Assembly (NCBI RefSeq): GCF_015291745.1
Contig: NZ_CP030059.1
Span: 7,095,501-7,159,500, forward strand
Reading direction: 5' to 3'
Length of the DNA stretch: 64,000 bases
Origin: Bradyrhizobium sp. CCBAU 53351
GTDB taxonomy: Bacteria; Pseudomonadota; Alphaproteobacteria; Rhizobiales; Xanthobacteraceae
Made by a program: the position numbers and the translations under genes. Position 1 is the stretch's first letter. Every line of letters starts with the position of its first letter. Of the stretch, positions 61,013-64,000 are shown piece by piece. The notes beneath the pieces were generated by a model. It had not been told where the DNA came from. It saw only the letters and a list, made by a program, of their open reading frames with translations, and searched no databases.

Positions 61013-61507
61013 ATGTCGCAAAGCCCAGCCGTCGCCGCCGGCACCAGGATCGGCCACGTCCACCTCAAGGTCGCCGATCTCGATCGCGCGCTCGCCTTCT
61101 ATTGCGGCGTGCTCGGCTTCGAGCTGATGCAGAAGATGGGATCCGGTGCGGCCTTCATCTCGGCCGGCGGCTATCATCACCACATCGGGCTCAACACCTG
61201 GGAGAGCAAGGGCGGCTCGCCGCCGCCGCCGGGAACGACCGGGCTCTATCACACCGCGATCCTCTATCCGACGCGGCCAGCGCTGGCCGATGCGCTGCAC
61301 CGGGTGCTCACGGCCGGCATCGCGCTCGACGGCGCCAGCGACCACGGCGTCAGCGAGGCGCTGTATTTGCGCGATCCGGATGAGAACGGCGTCGAGCTGT
61401 ATTGGGACAAGCCGAGGGAGCAATGGCCGTTCGGAGCGGACGGCAAGCTTGCGATGTTCACCAAGCGGCTGGACGTGGAAGCGTTGTTGGCGGCGCGGGA
61501 GGCCTGA
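61013..61507 (+). CDS. VOC family protein (CatE/glyoxalase-like)
   Basis: A 164-aa vicinal-oxygen-chelate protein with GHVHLKVADLDRALAFYCGV (metal His near residue 16), GLYHTAILYPTR (second His) and DENGVELYWDKPREQWP (metal Glu). The C-terminal ELYWDKPREQW phrase is typical of CatE-type catechol-2,3-dioxygenase homologues. The substrate is unknown. It lies 110 bp after the CMD-family gene, possibly in one transcript. Confidence 0.85.
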   Translation: MSQSPAVAAGTRIGHVHLKVADLDRALAFYCGVLGFELMQKMGSGAAFISAGGYHHHIGLNTWESKGGSPPPPGTTGLYHTAILYPTRPALADALHRVLTAGIALDGASDHGVSEALYLRDPDENGVELYWDKPREQWPFGADGKLAMFTKRLDVEALLAAREA

Positions 61508-61511
61508 TGCC

Positions 61512-61600
61512 GTAGGGCGGATTAGCGAAAGCGTAATCCGCCGCGCTTCAGCACATGCGGAACGAAGTTGGCGGATTACGCTTTCGCTAATCCGCCCTAC
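61512..61600. repeat. Perfect 31-bp inverted repeat of the GTAGGGCGGATTAGCG family
   Basis: Arms at 61512-61542 and 61570-61600 are exactly complementary with a 27-base loop. It sits 4 bases after the VOC gene, and the stop codon of the convergent MFS gene (61597-61599) is inside the right arm. It should terminate both transcripts. Confidence 0.88.
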
Positions 61601-62826
61601 TGGACCTGTTTTCCTCGCACCGTGATCAGCGCGGCGGCCGCCAGCTCCAGCGCGATGCAGAGATAGAACGGCAGCGCATAGCCGCCCGACCAGTCGCGCA
61701 AGGCGCCGACCACGCCGGGGCCGAACGCATACGTCACCTGGTTGATCGCGGTGTTCAGGCTGATCAGCACGCCGAACGCGGCGCTATCGAACTCCTGTTG
61801 CACGATCAGCGACGGCAGCGTGATGAGATTGCCGACCGAGAAGCCGAACAATGCGCAGGCCGCGATCAGCACGTAATCATTGTGCAGGTTGATGACGACC
61901 AGAAGCGCCGCGGCCTGGCTGAGGAACGACAGCGCCGAGGCGAGGCGCTGGTTGAGTCGGTCGATCACCAGCGAGAACAGCACGCGGCCGACCACCGCCA
62001 TCGCGGTCAGCACCGCGACCGCCACCGCGGCGCGCTCGCGGCCGATCACGGGATCGAGAAACGAGATCAGGTGCACGATGAAGCCGACCTGCGCGAACAG
62101 CACGAGCGCGAATGCAATCGTCACCGAGAGGAAGCCGACGTCACGCAGCGCCCAGGCGCGGATCTGCGCCGATGATTGCACCTTCGTCTTCGTCGCCGCG
62201 TGCCGGCCGTGGGACGCGGGCGGCCGGCCGACGACGAACAGGATCACCGGCAGAAGCAGCACCAGCATGGCGCCGGCCGCGGCGTACATCGCGCTGGCGA
62301 AGCCGACATGACCGATCAGGGTGACCAGCAGCGGCACGCCGACGATGCCGCCGAAGCTGGCGCCGTTGAGCGCGAGGCTGATCGCCATGCCGCGCTTGCG
62401 GTCGAACCACAGGCTGATCGTGTTGGTGATCATGGCGAGGCTGGTGCCGGCCCAGCCGAAGGCGAGCACGGCATCGGCGAGATAAAGCTGCCACGGCTCG
62501 CGCACCGCGCCGATCGCGACGCTCGCTGCCGCCATCGCCAGCGTGCCGGCGACCAGGCTGAGGCGCGGACCATATTTTCGCACGGCTTCGCCGACGAAGA
62601 CGACGAGCAGCGCGCCGAACAGATAGAAGAACGTCGTCCCGGAGGAGATTAGCGTGGTCGGCCAGCCCCGCGCGCGCTGCAGCTCGGCGACATAGACGCT
62701 CTGGCCGTAGAAACCGAGCCCCCAGCCGAAGGTCGCGAGCAGGAAGCAGACCGCGACGATGCGCCAGCCTTCGTAACGGAGGGAGGATTCGTCGATGGGC
62801 GCGGCGGTATGGGGATTGTCGAGCAT
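61597..62826 (-). CDS. MFS transporter (OFA/monocarboxylate-like)
   Basis: A 409-aa, 12-helix major facilitator with the loop 2-3 signature region (GEAVRKYGPRLSLVAGTLAM) and central loop (RPPASHGRHAATKTKVQS, about 200-220). The layout resembles the oxalate/formate and monocarboxylate porter branch. The extreme C-terminus is encoded by a dispersed repeat (last two codons). The substrate is unknown. Confidence 0.87.
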   Translation of the reverse strand: MLDNPHTAAPIDESSLRYEGWRIVAVCFLLATFGWGLGFYGQSVYVAELQRARGWPTTLISSGTTFFYLFGALLVVFVGEAVRKYGPRLSLVAGTLAMAAASVAIGAVREPWQLYLADAVLAFGWAGTSLAMITNTISLWFDRKRGMAISLALNGASFGGIVGVPLLVTLIGHVGFASAMYAAAGAMLVLLLPVILFVVGRPPASHGRHAATKTKVQSSAQIRAWALRDVGFLSVTIAFALVLFAQVGFIVHLISFLDPVIGRERAAVAVAVLTAMAVVGRVLFSLVIDRLNQRLASALSFLSQAAALLVVINLHNDYVLIAACALFGFSVGNLITLPSLIVQQEFDSAAFGVLISLNTAINQVTYAFGPGVVGALRDWSGGYALPFYLCIALELAAAALITVRGKQVQ

Positions 62827-62966
62827 TTGCGCCGGTCTTTCATTCCCCCGCGAGCGCCGTGCTTTCGCGCTCGCTGTTCATGACAAGCATCACGTAACAA
62901 CCGAGCGTCCGAAAATCACTTCGACGGCGATCGAACTGTCAACGCTGCTGACAACCTCCTGCCAGC

Positions 62967-64000
62967 TCACACCGCGTCCGGGAACTCGCCGATCGCGGCC
63001 TCCAGCCGCGCCCTGCGGCGGCGGGCCCAGGAGACCAGCGAGAGCACGACGAGACCGAGAATCACCGGCGGGAACACCACCAGGTTCACCGCCGACCAGC
63101 CGGAGCTGGCGAGCAGCTGCCCGGAGGAGAACGAGCCGATCGCCATCATGCCGAACACCAGGAAGTCGTTGAAGGCCTGCACCTTGTTGCGCTCCTGCGC
63201 GCGGTGGGTCTCCAGCACCAGCGCGGAGGCGCCGATGAAGGAGAAATTCCAGCCCACGCCGAGCACGACCAGCGTCGCCCAGAAATGCATCGCCGTGAGG
63301 CCGGAGAGTCCGATGCCGGCAGCACCGGCTTCCAGCAGCAGGCCGGCGGCCACGACCTTCGGGGCTCCGAAGCGGGCGATCAGCGTGCCCGTGAAGAAGC
63401 TCGGCCCGTACATGGCGACGATGTGCCATTGAATGCCGAAATTGGAATCGGACACGGACAGGCCGCACATCTTCATGGCGAGCGGCGCCGAGGTCATCAC
63501 CAGGTTCATCATGGGATAGGAGATGACGCCGCACAGCGCCGCGGCGATGAAGCGGGGCTGGGTCACGATGGTGAGCAATGGCCGGCCGCCATGCAGATCG
63601 GCCGGCGCGGGCTTCGGGATATCGACGCCGGCGACGATGCCCATCGCGACAAGCGCCACGGCGGCCTGCACCAGGAAGCTGAAGGCGAACAGATAAGGCT
63701 GCCAGACATCCATGGTCCATTGCACGAGCTGCGGACCGAGCACGCCGGCGAACACGCCGCCCGCCATCACCCAGGACACCGCCTTGGGCCGGTAGGCCGC
63801 GCTGGCGCCGTCGGCAGCGGCGAAGCGATAGGATTGTGCGACGGAGCCGTAGAGGCCGCCGAGGAAGGTCGCGATGCAGAACAGCGCGAACGAGCCGTGC
63901 AGGATCGCGAACGAGCCGAGCAGCCCGGTCAGCGCGCCGAGGCCCGTGCCGATGACGAAAGCCACGCGGCGGCCGAAACGGCGCGAGATCGCGCCGGTCG
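62967..64000 (-). CDS. MFS transporter (N-terminus outside window)
   Basis: A major facilitator whose frame is open through the right edge of the window; at least 344 codons are present. The codons at the edge read RRFGRRVAFVIGTGLG, which is the conserved loop 2-3 motif of MFS proteins, so about 60-80 N-terminal residues lie beyond the window. It ends with an Arg-rich cytoplasmic tail (WARRRRARLEAAIG). It is on the same strand as the preceding MFS gene, 140 bp away. The substrate is unknown. Confidence 0.87.
   Translation of the reverse strand, partial: TGAISRRFGRRVAFVIGTGLGALTGLLGSFAILHGSFALFCIATFLGGLYGSVAQSYRFAAADGASAAYRPKAVSWVMAGGVFAGVLGPQLVQWTMDVWQPYLFAFSFLVQAAVALVAMGIVAGVDIPKPAPADLHGGRPLLTIVTQPRFIAAALCGVISYPMMNLVMTSAPLAMKMCGLSVSDSNFGIQWHIVAMYGPSFFTGTLIARFGAPKVVAAGLLLEAGAAGIGLSGLTAMHFWATLVVLGVGWNFSFIGASALVLETHRAQERNKVQAFNDFLVFGMMAIGSFSSGQLLASSGWSAVNLVVFPPVILGLVVLSLVSWARRRRARLEAAIGEFPDAV

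Noticed and set aside
1..64000. CRISPR array, tRNA, rRNA or insertion sequence
   Set aside because: No regularly spaced direct repeats, cloverleaf-type sequences, rRNA segments or transposase-like frames were found by reading. All repeats seen are isolated palindromic elements.

Overview
The window is high-GC alphaproteobacterial chromosome and almost certainly comes from Bradyrhizobium or a very close relative. The evidence is a LuxI/LuxR pair matching the isovaleryl-homoserine-lactone system BjaI/BjaR1, a CYP199A-type P450 beside its palustrisredoxin-type ferredoxin, many branched-chain-type (HAAT) ABC transporter parts, and several families of dispersed palindromic repeats typical of that genus. 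I see no rRNA, tRNA, CRISPR array, insertion sequence, integrase or phage gene. The window cuts a gene at each end (an IclR regulator on the left, an MFS transporter on the right).

Layout. 1-3777: truncated IclR regulator divergent from a Rieske oxygenase and a glutamine-synthetase-like ligase. 4203-7495: TonB-dependent siderophore receptor with an AraC regulator. 7585-10909: HAAT ABC transporter (livHMGF) without a binding protein. 11259-12958: quorum-sensing locus bjaR1-bjaI plus a 72-aa protein, with a lux-box palindrome. 13650-23235: LysR regulator, shikimate-dehydrogenase homologue, full HAAT transporter, Gfo/Idh oxidoreductase and a fused 3-dehydroshikimate dehydratase, which reads as uptake of quinate/shikimate and conversion to protocatechuate. 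23462-32681: two orphan HAAT binding proteins, a type II NADH dehydrogenase, ferredoxin plus CYP199A with a MarR regulator, and a feruloyl-CoA-synthetase-like ligase with its own MarR regulator. 32866-43220: an allophanate-hydrolase homologue facing a long operon dppA-dppB-dppC-dppDF-atzG-atzE-atzH-gntR. 43446-51721: phosphotransferase, orphan UgpB-like protein, then a DctP-type binding protein in line with two histidine kinases and a response regulator. 52150-57544: ECF sigma factor, CcdA, thioredoxin, a duplicated membrane protein, an L,D-transpeptidase and an AapJ-like binding protein. 57752-61507: two acyl-CoA dehydrogenases, a carboxymuconolactone-decarboxylase-family protein and a VOC protein. 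61597-64000: two MFS transporters.

The dominant theme is scavenging of plant-derived compounds. Quinate/shikimate, methoxybenzoates and ferulate all converge on protocatechuate or 4-hydroxybenzoate, and each module has its own local regulator. The most interesting module is the carboxyurea-type nitrogen cluster. It contains the lower cyanuric-acid pathway enzymes (AtzG, AtzE, AtzH, AtzF homologues) without cyanuric acid hydrolase, linked to a peptide-type importer and a GntR regulator. Matching GntR-like palindromes lie in front of both transcription units, so a shared unknown nitrogenous substrate is likely.

Intergenic space is rich in hairpin-forming repeats. Two of them sit inside operons directly after the binding-protein gene, and one has inserted in frame into the linker of the fused DppDF ATPase.
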